Shown here piece by piece: positions 1 through 8,581 of a stretch of 64,000 nt of DNA. This DNA comes from Candidatus Formimonas warabiya (GTDB lineage Bacteria; Bacillota; Dehalobacteriia; Dehalobacteriales; Dehalobacteriaceae). The first letter of the stretch is position 1. Every line of letters starts with the position of its first letter. The position numbers and the translations under genes were made by a program. The notes beneath the pieces were generated by a model. It saw nothing but the letters and a program-made list of their open reading frames with translations. It searched no databases and was not told where the DNA came from. The stretch covers positions 3,112,903 to 3,176,902 of the forward strand of contig NZ_CP017634.1 of assembly GCF_002777255.1 (NCBI RefSeq). Direction: 5' to 3'.

Positions 1-273
1 CAGGTTCAGCAATTCTTGCCATAAAAATAGCCTCACTTACAAATCTATTAATAAATAAATATTTATTTATTAAATTTACCTTTTGTATTAAATGTCAACA
101 ATTAATTTTGGGCAATTTTTGGGATATAATTTTGCGTCTACCCTGTTAAAAAAGCCAACCAAAATCCTTTATTATTAATAATTTGGAACTCTATATTCGG
201 CTGATAATAAATTACAGGTAAAGCTGTTTTTATTTATATGTGACAAAAAAACATATCTTTTTGAAGATAATTT
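1..273. other. AT-rich non-coding edge with a 26-bp palindrome
   Basis: No convincing gene is visible. Positions 48-73 form a perfect A/T-only palindrome centred between 60 and 61. The rest is AT-rich sequence of unknown role, probably the tail of a neighbouring intergenic region. Confidence 0.4.
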
Positions 274-504
274 TTATATCTCTATCTCCATCTGCATACG
301 AACACATACACTAGGTCTGCAAGTACCACAGTTGTCAATCGATACACCAAAAAATTGCGTCAGATCATACGCAAGCTAAATCGAAGGATCAAACTTGCCT
401 GTTTCTATCGCGTTGACCGCCTGGCGTGAAACTCCCACGTGCTCTCCCAGTTCTTTTTGTGTTAGACCGCGCTCTTCCCGAAAGCGCTTTACATTGTTTT
501 TCAC
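274..504 (-). pseudogene. Xre-family HTH regulator broken by in-frame TAG
   Basis: Read from a GTG at 504, the minus strand gives a compact Cro/CI-type helix-turn-helix: KNNVKRFREERG, then LTQKELGEHVGVSRQAVN, then AIETGKFDPSI. A TAG stop lies at 376-378. The same frame continues past it with LAYDLTQFFGVSIDN and ends at TAA 274-276. Intact small Xre regulators usually read DPSI-x-LAYDLxxFFGVSI here, so the TAG replaces one conserved codon (a Trp TGG to TAG change is the simplest explanation). Either a 42-residue truncated repressor is made or the gene is dead. TAG read as pyrrolysine is formally possible but nothing in the window supports it. Confidence 0.7.
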
Positions 505-524
505 TGTATTACCCCACAATTGTG

Positions 525-579
525 TCAAGTATACCTTATATAAAGCACAGCAGAATGGTTGTTTGAATCAAGTATACCT
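525..579. promoter_or_regulatory. Direct repeat upstream of the Xre gene, candidate operator
   Basis: TCAAGTATACCT occurs at 525-536 and again at 568-579, just upstream of the minus-strand Xre regulator. Each copy contains the palindromic core GTATAC. Position and repetition suggest an autoregulatory operator; this is inference. The rest of 580-767 shows no gene. Confidence 0.4.
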
Positions 580-767
580 GACACTGAAGCAATAGTACAA
601 TTCGAGGCGTTATCAATAACCCCGTTCCTTTGACACTCCAATGCGGCCGGAGTCAGTAAAATGCGTATGCGGTGGTTGCTCAAAAAAATTAATTATTTGG
701 AAGTGCACCATAGCTTAAATAATTTGAAAAGCGTCTTGACAACAGGGTGCACTACAAAGCGCAAACC

Positions 768-791
768 TTCACATATGAATTCTCATGTGAA
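768..791. promoter_or_regulatory. Inverted repeat upstream of the hydrolase gene
   Basis: TTCACAT (768-774) and ATGTGAA (785-791) are perfect inverted arms about 37 bp before the hydrolase start, followed by a TATACT hexamer at 793-798 that could be a -10 element. It could be a repressor site overlapping the promoter; no regulator is assigned. Confidence 0.35.
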
Positions 792-827
792 TATACTGTA
801 TATTAAACTTAAAAGGGAGGAATTTAC

Positions 828-1643
828 ATGGGATTTTTTATTGGCGTTGAACGGAATGTAAAAATCTATGTGGAAGATATAAACCCGTCAGGCAACAAAA
901 CAATCCTGTTTATTCACGGATGGCCGGGTAACCATAATTTATTTGAATACCAGTTTAACCAATTGCCCAAAGTGGGGTATAGGTGCATAGGAATAGACTG
1001 CCGGGGGTTCGGTTTATCAGATAGGCCCTGGACCGGTTACGATTATAACCGTTTATCAGATGATATCCGGAGTGTGGTCCATGCGCTCAGATTAAAGAAT
1101 TTTATTCTTGGAGGACATTCAACAGGAGGTGCGATTTGTGTCCGGTACATGGCCAGGCATAACGGTTACGGAGTATCAAAGCTTGCTCTTTTTGCTGCTG
1201 CGGCACCAAGTCTTATCCAGCGCCCGTATTTTCCATATGGTCTTCAAAAACAAGCTGTAATTAACATCATACAAGGTATATATACTGATCGGCCCAAAGC
1301 ATTAAGAGATTTTGGAAATATGATTTTCTATAATCCTGTTAGTAAGCCACTATCATATTGGATTTTCCAATTGGGTCTGCAAGCGGCCAGTTGGTCTACT
1401 GCGGCTATTGCAAATACATGGCTAGGTGAAGAAGGCTTATTTTACGACCTGAAAACAATTAAGGTTCCGACTCTGATCCTTCACGGTATCAATGACCAAG
1501 TATGCCTATACCCGTTAGCTGTTTCACAGAAGAATAGTATAAAAAATTCTAAGCTTGTGCCCTTTGAAGCATGTGGTCATTTCCTATTCTACGACCAGCG
1601 TGAAAGATTCAACTCAGAATTAATACAGTTTATTGAAGAATAA
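828..1643 (+). CDS. Alpha/beta hydrolase
   Basis: A 271-residue single-domain alpha/beta-hydrolase fold enzyme. The oxyanion-hole motif is HGWPGN (about residues 30-35). The nucleophile elbow is GGHSTGG (Ser about residue 96). The acid is probably the Asp of LHGINDQV (about residue 223), and the base is the His of ACGHFLF (about residue 251). It has no signal peptide and is presumably cytosolic. The ATG at 828 is preceded by a GGGAGG ribosome binding site. It stands alone, so the substrate (ester, epoxide, haloalkane or other) cannot be stated. The family assignment is secure; the specificity is not. Confidence 0.85.
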   Translation: MGFFIGVERNVKIYVEDINPSGNKTILFIHGWPGNHNLFEYQFNQLPKVGYRCIGIDCRGFGLSDRPWTGYDYNRLSDDIRSVVHALRLKNFILGGHSTGGAICVRYMARHNGYGVSKLALFAAAAPSLIQRPYFPYGLQKQAVINIIQGIYTDRPKALRDFGNMIFYNPVSKPLSYWIFQLGLQAASWSTAAIANTWLGEEGLFYDLKTIKVPTLILHGINDQVCLYPLAVSQKNSIKNSKLVPFEACGHFLFYDQRERFNSELIQFIEE

Positions 1644-1777
1644 AATCAATATAGAATTCGATAACGTAAAATAAGTTCTTACTTGCAAAAGGGCATCTCT
1701 TGGTGTACATATTCCGTCTTATCCGAAGGCATACGGGTTCTTTCGCAAATTTGGGTATTATTAAGAAGGCTGTCACA

Positions 1778-1844
1778 GGAACGGGTCCGTTGACATAGGC
1801 CATCTTCCTACTAATTTATCCTTTCATGTCAGTGGACCTGTCCC
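1778..1844. repeat. REP-like inverted repeat in the hydrolase-adhesin gap
   Basis: GGAACGGGTCCGTTGACA begins near 1778 and TGTCAGTGGACCTGTCCC lies at 1827-1844. They are imperfect inverted copies of one another around a spacer of about 32 bp. This resembles the ends recognised by REP-associated Y1 transposases in Firmicutes, but no transposase is present, so it would be an orphan repeat. The rest of 1644-1976 holds no gene that I can see. Confidence 0.4.
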
Positions 1845-1976
1845 CATGACATACCCATGACATATATAAACAAAACAACTTAAACACACCGTAAACATAC
1901 GCGCGTTTTTTATAGTAGCCGTCTTTAGTCAGGGGTCTTACTTCAACGTCTTTGATGGTTTGACTACGGCAAATAA

Positions 1977-2111
1977 TCAGTGTGTAATATCCTCCCAGTC
2001 CAGGATGTCATCGAAGCCGGCGCCGTCGAAACCCAAACCGCTCGTCGTCAGGATATCTTCCATTTCAAATACAATGATTTCCATCTCCGGCTTTTCATAA
2101 GCCTTTTTCAT
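1977..2111 (-). CDS. Small acidic peptide downstream of the GLUG protein
   Basis: A 44-residue peptide starting MKKAYEKPEMEIIVFEME and ending in an acidic Gly/Asp-rich tail (GFDGAGFDDILDWEDITH). The ATG at 2111 has a strong GGGGGG ribosome binding site about 6 nt upstream; the longer upstream frame has none. It lies 23 bp after the large surface-protein gene on the same strand, so the two are probably co-transcribed. Peptides with a K-x-Y-x-K-P-x-x-E start and an E-D-I-L/V-T-x-S middle recur in Clostridia, often near surface or RiPP genes, but their function is not established. No modification enzyme is nearby. Confidence 0.55.
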   Translation of the reverse strand: MKKAYEKPEMEIIVFEMEDILTTSGLGFDGAGFDDILDWEDITH

Positions 2112-2134
2112 CGCATACTCCCCCCTTTCCGCAA

Positions 2135-5100
2135 TTACAGGTCTTGCAGCCCGGCAACCGTTACCGTCCACACCGGAGTGAACGCCGTTACCGTTCCCTT
2201 TTGGGAAAAGGCCCGCACATGGAGCGGGACGCCGGCTTCGCCGGCGGGAATACCGGTAACCGTGCAGGCGATGATATAGGTTCCTCCGCTGTCCTTAGCC
2301 GTAACGGTAATACCCTCTCTCGTCACCGAATCGTACACGGTACTTGTCGACCTCACCTGTTCGGAAGGGACATTGTCTATCGTCGGCACTTGCTCGTATT
2401 TGGAGAAGACAAAGCCGACGGCGTCCGCATCCAGGTCGTCAAGGGTGCCGATAAAACGGATATCAAAGGTATCGTCCCCCTGCGGGATCAGCTGCGCGCC
2501 GCGATAGGTGACCAGACAGCCCCCATTGTCGTAGATCAGGATAATCCGCACGCCGGAAGTGGTCTCCCCTGCTGTTACGTTCACCCCGCCGGCGCTGCCG
2601 CCGTTATAGCCGGCTTTCGCTGCCGTCACGGTATAGCCCGTCCCCTGGGGCACATTGGCAATGGTAAAGACACCGTTGCTGCCGGTGGTGGCCGAGTAAG
2701 CGACGCCCCCCGCCGTTACGCTCACGGCAGCACCCTCCACCGGGCCCGCGCTATCCGTGACCGTGCCGGTAATGGCGCCGGTGGCGCCTGCCGAGGCGAT
2801 GACGATCAGGGTAAATTGTTTTTGACGGGCGGTCCCGCCCGGATAACTGATTGTGGCGGTCAGGACAACGTTCTTGTTTGCATTGGCCGGCCTGGTTACC
2901 GCGCCGTTATTGGCCACGGTTTCGGTGTCAGAAGAGGCCCAGGCAATGGTACTGCCATGGGCGCCGCTTAAGGGCAGCGTCAGGTCTCGGGTCACCCTGC
3001 CGGCGCTGTCACCCTCGGTATAAGCTATCGCAAGGGCGTCCCTGTCCAGACCGATCACGGTATTGGCGGCGGCGATTTCTTCCGCAGTCCGGGACTGCCA
3101 TTGCAGAATTGGGTAAGTGTAATCCTCAATCATTCTCCATGTACCCGAGTCCCTGGCAAAATCCCAACCGGTGAAGGTGCCCCGCCGTTTCATGTCCGCA
3201 GTGGTTTCAGGAGTCCTTCCTATGCCGGAGTCGCTTTTACCCGAGGTCTCTTGGTCATAGTAACAATGCTGAAGCGACCCGCCGTTAACAAACCCTATCA
3301 GGCCGCCGGCGTAATAGCCGCCGCTCACGTGACCGGTACTGTAGCAGTTGCTGAGGGAGGAGCTCTGCCTATCGTTAAAACCAATCAGGCCGCCCACGGA
3401 GCCCCCGCCGCTACCGGTGACGCTACCCGTGCTGTAGCAGTTGCTGACCAGAAGACCACTGTTGAAAGCGATCAATCCTCCGCAATCCACCCCGTACATC
3501 CCGGCCATCCCGGCCACAACATTGCTGCCGCTATAGCTGCCGGTAACGGTTCCGCCGTTATAACCGCACAGCCCGCCGGCTTTGCCGCCGGAGCTGACAT
3601 TCCCGGCGCTGCTGCAATTGTTGATCGTTCCATTGCTGGTGCCGACGAGGCCGCCGGCAAATTGGGCCGTAGAAACGTTGACATTGCCCGAGATGGAACA
3701 GTTGTCGATGCTTCCCTCATTTTGCCCGGCCAGGCCACCGACATAGGCCTCGGCGACATCCGAAGCAATGACGGCATTGGTCAGCTTGATGTTCTCCAGC
3801 GCCGCGCCGCTTGCCACATAGCCGAACAACCCGGCGTACCGGAGCGTGCTGTTATGGAGCGTGAGATTGCTTATGGCATAACCGTCGCCGTCGAAAGTCC
3901 CGCTGAACCCGCTGCCCTCGCCTGTGCCGATCGGCGCCCAGCCGGCACCGCCGTTATAACCGGCGCCTCCTGCAGCAAGATAAGGAGACAGGTCAATATC
4001 GTCGACCAGAATGTAGTGGGCCCCCAGGTCGTTGCGAACGAGATCCAATTGGGCAGCGGTCGCTATTTGCCAGGGATCGTCCGCTGTGCCGCTTCCGCCC
4101 CTCTCCGCCAGGCCGTAGGTGGTAACCGTCATGGCCGTGCTTGAAGCTGACGCCATATGGGTAGCCGTTTCCTTGATTCTGGCTGTAAAGGTATATTCCG
4201 TCTCCGGGGTCAGGCCGGTGAAGATGTTGCCGTCCTGCCAGTTACCGTCGTTTATTCGGAATTCAAGGGCGAGGTTGACCGTCAGCGTCACACGGTTGAA
4301 GGTCTTGCGCTGAAGCTCCGGTGCAGGGGGAGCTTCCGGTCCGTCGGCCTTGACGGCGGCGGCTGTCGGCGTGCTGGTCACACTACCCGCGGCGTGGATG
4401 CCGTCGGCCGTCACGGTCACGGTGATGATCCGGCCGATATCCGCCGCCTCCAGGGTGTAAGTACTGTTTGCCGCACCGGGGATATCCGTCCCGTCCCGCT
4501 GCCACCGGTAGGCAAGCACATTGCCTTCGGCACTGGGTTCATAGGTAAGACCGCTGATGTTTACCGTCAATTCCATGCCAAACCTGGCGGTGCCGTCGAT
4601 GGTTACGCTTCCGCCCATCTGCGGCGCCGGATCAGTGGTGACGCTGAGCGCCCCGCTTTCCGCCGAGGCCAAGTGTGTCGCCGTCTCCTTGATGCGGGTG
4701 GTGAACGTATACTGGGTGGCGGGAGTCAGTCCTGTAAACACATTGCTGTCCTGCCAGCTACCGCCGTTTACCCGGTATTCATACGCCGCGTTGGCCGCCA
4801 GGGTCACGCGGTTGTGATTTTTACTCAGGAGCTCCGGCGGCGCAGGCGCTTCAGGGCCATCCGCCTTGGCAGCCTTTAAGACCGTCACCGTAAAATCCCT
4901 GGTCCGACTTGTTCCGCCCGTCCGGCTCGCAGTGGCCCGCAGCGTCACGGCACGGTTGCCGTCGATTGGCCTGGTGACCGTCCCATCGACTGCTACTGTA
5001 GAAGGATCGTCCGAACTCCAGCCGATGGCCGTGCCATGGGCCCCGACCATAGGCAGCGCCAGGTTTTGGGTCACATTGTCCGCACTGTCGCCCTCGGCAT

Positions 5101-6319
5101 AGGTTATTTCCAGCGCGGCCAGGTCCAGATCGATCAGGGCGTTGCTCTCCTCAGGTGTCTCAGTCTGCCATTGGAGCACGGGATATGTGTAGCCCTCAAT
5201 GATTCTCCAGATCCCTGTTTCCGCCGTGAAATCCCAGCCGTTAAATGTGTTTTGCCGCTTCATTTGAGCCACAGTTTTGCACTCGCCTTTGTCTCTGTCG
5301 GTCCGCCCGGTGGTCTCGCCATAATAGGAGTTCACGACGCTGCCACCGGTGTTTATCTGCCCCACAAGACCCCCTGCTAGTCTAGATGCCGTGACGAGTC
5401 CTGTGGCGTAGCAGTTTGTAATGGTGCATGTTCTGGGCGGAGGAGAGATAATAATGACGGATACCAGCCCACCGGCGTATTGGCCGTTTGTCCCGCTTGA
5501 CCCGGTTGCCGTCACCGTGCCGGTGGCATAGCAGTCCCAGATGGCGCACATCGTTGCCTCTCCCACCAAACCGCCGGCATGGTGTACCGACCTAACATTT
5601 ACAGCGGCATAAGAGGCCCCGATGGATCCGTCCTTTAAAGCTAAAGTGGAGCCGGTGGCATATCCGACAAGCCCGCCGGTACTTGCTATCACACTACTTT
5701 CTTTCCCGGTCACACCGCCTGTCGCATAGCAGCCGGTGATAGCGCCTCCGACCAGGTATCCAGCCAATCCGCCAACATTTGCTTTACCGGTCACGTCGAC
5801 CCCAGGCAGCCCCAGGTCCTTGATGACGCCGGAGTGCTGCTCGTCAGCATACTGTACATATCCGAACAGGCCGGTGTTATCCTGGCCGGGCCGGTTGATA
5901 AAGAGGCCGGCGATCGTCTTGTTGTTGCCGTCAAAAGTGCCGGTAAAACTGCTTGTCTTTGATGAGCCGATAGGCTCCCAGCCGCTGCCGGCGTTATAAC
6001 CGTCTCCGCCGGGTGACAGGTAGGCGGTCAGGTCGAGGTCCGCTGTCAGGATGAAATTCCCACTCAGGTGGTTGCGCACGTTGTTCAACTGCACCGCAGT
6101 GGCGACCTGCCATGGGTCTTCTGCCGTGCCGCTCCCCCCGGAAAATTCTCCGTCCGCCGCCCAAACCATGGGTCTGCCCATCGGCAGCAGCATCAAGGCC
6201 AGGACGAGACTCATCGCCAACAAAAGCATTCTATTTCTTATTTTCTTTGTTACTTCAAAATTAATTTTTATTTTTTCCTCAGGGCCTTTCCACTTTATTG
6301 GCATATTTGCTTTACTCAT
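2135..6319 (-). CDS. Large secreted protein with GLUG repeats and Ig-like/Fn3-like modules
   Basis: A 1394-residue exported protein. The N-terminus has a long positively charged segment and a hydrophobic signal core (LLLAMSLVLALMLLP, about residues 32-46). Two large units follow. Each starts with GGSGTA-D-PWQ-AT-A-QL and carries several GLUG-type repeats (GGLVG...CYATG, GGLIG...CYSTG), and each ends in an atrophied Ig-like domain (ITYAEGDSA...TVTRP). Between them are fibronectin-III-like modules (PAPELLSKNHNRVTL, TPATQYTFTTRIKETATH). Near the C-terminus is a carboxypeptidase-regulatory-like beta domain (GAITGTVTDSAGPVEGAAVS). No LPXTG motif, SLH domain or membrane anchor is visible, so attachment is unknown. 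An adhesin or matrix role is inferred from the modules. The gene is GC-rich compared with its AT-rich surroundings. Confidence 0.8.
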   Translation of the reverse strand: MSKANMPIKWKGPEEKIKINFEVTKKIRNRMLLLAMSLVLALMLLPMGRPMVWAADGEFSGGSGTAEDPWQVATAVQLNNVRNHLSGNFILTADLDLTAYLSPGGDGYNAGSGWEPIGSSKTSSFTGTFDGNNKTIAGLFINRPGQDNTGLFGYVQYADEQHSGVIKDLGLPGVDVTGKANVGGLAGYLVGGAITGCYATGGVTGKESSVIASTGGLVGYATGSTLALKDGSIGASYAAVNVRSVHHAGGLVGEATMCAIWDCYATGTVTATGSSGTNGQYAGGLVSVIIISPPPRTCTITNCYATGLVTASRLAGGLVGQINTGGSVVNSYYGETTGRTDRDKGECKTVAQMKRQNTFNGWDFTAETGIWRIIEGYTYPVLQWQTETPEESNALIDLDLAALEITYAEGDSADNVTQNLALPMVGAHGTAIGWSSDDPSTVAVDGTVTRPIDGNRAVTLRATASRTGGTSRTRDFTVTVLKAAKADGPEAPAPPELLSKNHNRVTLAANAAYEYRVNGGSWQDSNVFTGLTPATQYTFTTRIKETATHLASAESGALSVTTDPAPQMGGSVTIDGTARFGMELTVNISGLTYEPSAEGNVLAYRWQRDGTDIPGAANSTYTLEAADIGRIITVTVTADGIHAAGSVTSTPTAAAVKADGPEAPPAPELQRKTFNRVTLTVNLALEFRINDGNWQDGNIFTGLTPETEYTFTARIKETATHMASASSTAMTVTTYGLAERGGSGTADDPWQIATAAQLDLVRNDLGAHYILVDDIDLSPYLAAGGAGYNGGAGWAPIGTGEGSGFSGTFDGDGYAISNLTLHNSTLRYAGLFGYVASGAALENIKLTNAVIASDVAEAYVGGLAGQNEGSIDNCSISGNVNVSTAQFAGGLVGTSNGTINNCSSAGNVSSGGKAGGLCGYNGGTVTGSYSGSNVVAGMAGMYGVDCGGLIAFNSGLLVSNCYSTGSVTGSGGGSVGGLIGFNDRQSSSLSNCYSTGHVSGGYYAGGLIGFVNGGSLQHCYYDQETSGKSDSGIGRTPETTADMKRRGTFTGWDFARDSGTWRMIEDYTYPILQWQSRTAEEIAAANTVIGLDRDALAIAYTEGDSAGRVTRDLTLPLSGAHGSTIAWASSDTETVANNGAVTRPANANKNVVLTATISYPGGTARQKQFTLIVIASAGATGAITGTVTDSAGPVEGAAVSVTAGGVAYSATTGSNGVFTIANVPQGTGYTVTAAKAGYNGGSAGGVNVTAGETTSGVRIILIYDNGGCLVTYRGAQLIPQGDDTFDIRFIGTLDDLDADAVGFVFSKYEQVPTIDNVPSEQVRSTSTVYDSVTREGITVTAKDSGGTYIIACTVTGIPAGEAGVPLHVRAFSQKGTVTAFTPVWTVTVAGLQDL

Positions 6320-6472
6320 CCTTCCACTCCCCTCTCACATCCGTAATCATCGGCAACTCTCTTGCCGTCCTGGCCGAACTTTGTGCCAGCATCATTCCCG
6401 GCTGGTAAGATTATAAACAAAGATCGCATATTTCACATGTGACTAAAATCATATCTTTTTAAAAATGACGGA

Positions 6473-6620
6473 GCCATGCAGGTAAACCCGCATGGCATCT
6501 ATTTTGGATTAAATTATTGGGAAGTTAGGTCAAAAAAAATCGTTACAACAGTTTTTAAAAAGAACCATCCCAAACTAATCATTTGAGATGGTCCATAAGG
6601 GGATCTTTTGATGGATAACC
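6473..6620. other. Divergent intergenic region with several hairpins
   Basis: Between the surface protein (minus strand) and the IclR regulator (plus strand) there is no gene. GCCATGC/GCATGGC (6473-6496), a CCATC/GATGG hairpin around 6569-6592 and a CTTTTGATGG/CCATCAAAAG hairpin around 6605-6629 could form in RNA or cruciforms. None has a clean U-tract placed as a terminator for either neighbour. Confidence 0.35.
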
Positions 6621-6691
6621 ATCAAAAGCTGCGCACGATTATCATCAAGATTTTTAATTTTTATCTTTAGGGGACAGCAATAAGTAATATT

Positions 6692-6721
6692 TGATAATAT
6701 CGAATCAATTTGATATTATCA
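6692..6721. promoter_or_regulatory. Perfect 10-bp inverted repeat, candidate IclR operator
   Basis: TGATAATATC (6692-6701) and GATATTATCA (6712-6721) are perfect inverted arms with a 10-bp spacer, about 115 bp upstream of the IclR-family start. The size and position suit an autoregulatory operator, although the binding protein is inferred. Confidence 0.45.
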
Positions 6722-6836
6722 TTATAATACGAATTGTTTTTTTGTCAATTAGCCCATATAGCCTGATTTCTATTCTTTTTGTTAAAAATGTTGTAATATT
6801 ATGCTTAGAACCTTGTTGAACTTATAGGAGGTAAAA

Positions 6837-7607
6837 ATGAGTCAAAACCCCAAACTTATACAGTCGGTCCAAAGGGCAATTGATATTATGGAATGTTTTG
6901 ATTACAATAAAAAAGAGCTCTCTCTAAGTGAAATAAGTGAGATTTTAAATCTCAATGCAAGTACGGTACATGGGATTTTACTTACCCTACAGGTAAATGG
7001 ATATATAGAAAAAATACCGGAGAAAAGCAAATATAAACTGGGCACCAAACTCCTTGAAAAAGGAACTCTGGTCCTCGAGGACCTTGATATCAGAGAAATT
7101 GTCCGTCCTTATCTGAAATTACTTACCAATAAATATAAGGAAACCTCCAATTTTTGTCTTTATCAATTCGGTAACCTTTACATTATTGAGAAGATAGAAT
7201 CCCCTCTTTCATTTTTTGCGATGACGTCAAAGATTGGCCTCAAGATACCTTTGCATGCCTCGGCATCGGGAAAGCTAATCCTAGCTAACCTAAATCAAAA
7301 AGACTTGAATGAAGTCCTAAAGAAAATAAAACTTATCAGATATACCGAAAACACCTTAAGCGATATAAATACAATCAAGGAAGTTCTGGAAAAGGTGAGA
7401 ATTCAGGGGTATGCCCTCGAAAATGAAGAAGTTGAATTAGGCTTATATACAATTGCCGCTCCCATATTTAATCATAAAGGTGAGATTCTGGGTACAATCA
7501 GTGTATTAGGCCCAACTGTGCGTATAAGGGAAAATGAAGATATGATTATTGCAGATTTAATACTATACAGCAAAAAAATTTCCAAAGAATTCGGTTGTAA
7601 TCCTTAA
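6837..7607 (+). CDS. IclR-family transcriptional regulator
   Basis: A 256-residue protein with the family architecture. The N-terminal winged HTH spans about residues 8-65 (SVQRAIDIMECF, LSLSEISEILNLNASTVHGIL). The C-terminal IclR effector-binding domain follows, with the conserved LHASASGKLILA and a DINTIKEVLEKVRIQGYALENEE region before the final IAAPIFNHKGEILGTISV strand. The start has a TAGGAGG ribosome binding site. IclR proteins usually repress or activate catabolic genes for small acids or aromatics. No catabolic operon is adjacent, so the effector and targets are unknown. The divergent surface-protein gene is a possible target. Confidence 0.88.
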   Translation: MSQNPKLIQSVQRAIDIMECFDYNKKELSLSEISEILNLNASTVHGILLTLQVNGYIEKIPEKSKYKLGTKLLEKGTLVLEDLDIREIVRPYLKLLTNKYKETSNFCLYQFGNLYIIEKIESPLSFFAMTSKIGLKIPLHASASGKLILANLNQKDLNEVLKKIKLIRYTENTLSDINTIKEVLEKVRIQGYALENEEVELGLYTIAAPIFNHKGEILGTISVLGPTVRIRENEDMIIADLILYSKKISKEFGCNP

Positions 7608-7694
7608 ATTACAATCAAAGTCTCCTCTGTTATACCAGTGCTGTTCGTTATAAATTCCTTGGTATCATTCAATGTCTCCCCGAGGCGGAATCAG

Positions 7695-8390
7695 CTACTT
7701 CTCGGATGCCGTATCCAATAAAACCGGATCCCATTTTTCCACAGACATCATCTGCCCATCCTTGAAAATCCAGCGTTGATAAAATGGCTGATATTCTCCG
7801 TTTGATTTTAACCCGCGGTTTTTTATCACAATACTTCCCGGCTTACACATACTGTCATCCAATGATCCAATAGCAACCTCATAATGGTCCCATTGCAGCC
7901 TTTTCAGTTTATGATCATCAGGATCAAATAAATAAGCGCCGTAATAATTCCCCATGGAGCCTCCGCCCCATTGTAATGTAATAAGCACGGGCGTTTTTGC
8001 CCCGACATTATAAATGCCGACAACGCTCATGATGCCTGATTTTTCATCAATGAGAATATTTTTCTCAGCAGATTCAACTTTTAGAGAACCGCCCTGCTCA
8101 AATAATGACACAGGAGTCGGCCATGGTGGAGCGATGATGGTTTCATTTTTACCGTCTCCGGTTAAATCTGCCGACCAAACAGACTGAAGGCTATCGATCT
8201 GGGACTGTAACGACTTCTTTTCATTTTGCAATTGTTCAATCTGTTGTTGTAATTTTGGGAGTTCATCCCGATTTGCCAGTAGTTCTTTAGAGGAATTTTC
8301 TGTAGGTCTTAAACTGCTGCAAGAAGAAAATAATAACACGAATATCAAAACGGTTGTGACCATAATACTCTTTCTTATCAAAGTTTTCAC
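7695..8390 (-). CDS. Secreted lipoprotein with coiled coil
   Basis: A 231-residue predicted lipoprotein. It has a charged N-terminus, hydrophobic core and lipobox LLFSSC (Cys about residue 24). A short coiled coil rich in Leu/Gln/Lys follows (about residues 43-70). The globular C-terminal domain begins with VWSADLTGDGKNETI, resembling Ca-binding FG-GAP-like or DUF-type lipoproteins of Clostridia. The exact function is unknown. The start codon is uncertain: the frame opens with GTG at 8390, but a TTG three codons later has better spacing to GGGGTG. Confidence 0.65.
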   Translation of the reverse strand: MKTLIRKSIMVTTVLIFVLLFSSCSSLRPTENSSKELLANRDELPKLQQQIEQLQNEKKSLQSQIDSLQSVWSADLTGDGKNETIIAPPWPTPVSLFEQGGSLKVESAEKNILIDEKSGIMSVVGIYNVGAKTPVLITLQWGGGSMGNYYGAYLFDPDDHKLKRLQWDHYEVAIGSLDDSMCKPGSIVIKNRGLKSNGEYQPFYQRWIFKDGQMMSVEKWDPVLLDTASEK

Positions 8391-8581
8391 CCCATAAAAA
8401 TCTATGTAAAAATACCCTATATAATGTAAAAAAGGGAGCCATATTAAAAATAAGCCTGTCTAAATATTCTAATCAAAGCACGGCATCAAAAGGAAGCATA
8501 ACCTTTCCAAACAGAAAATTTATGCTCCTTGCAACATTTCTTTGCACCAATATTTACGTTATGATTTGTCTTAAAAAGAAA

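Noticed and set aside
3101..4144. Long plus-strand frames opposite the GLUG surface protein
   Set aside because: They are antisense to a repeat-rich GC-rich gene, have no ribosome binding sites or domains and reflect the codon pattern of the real gene.
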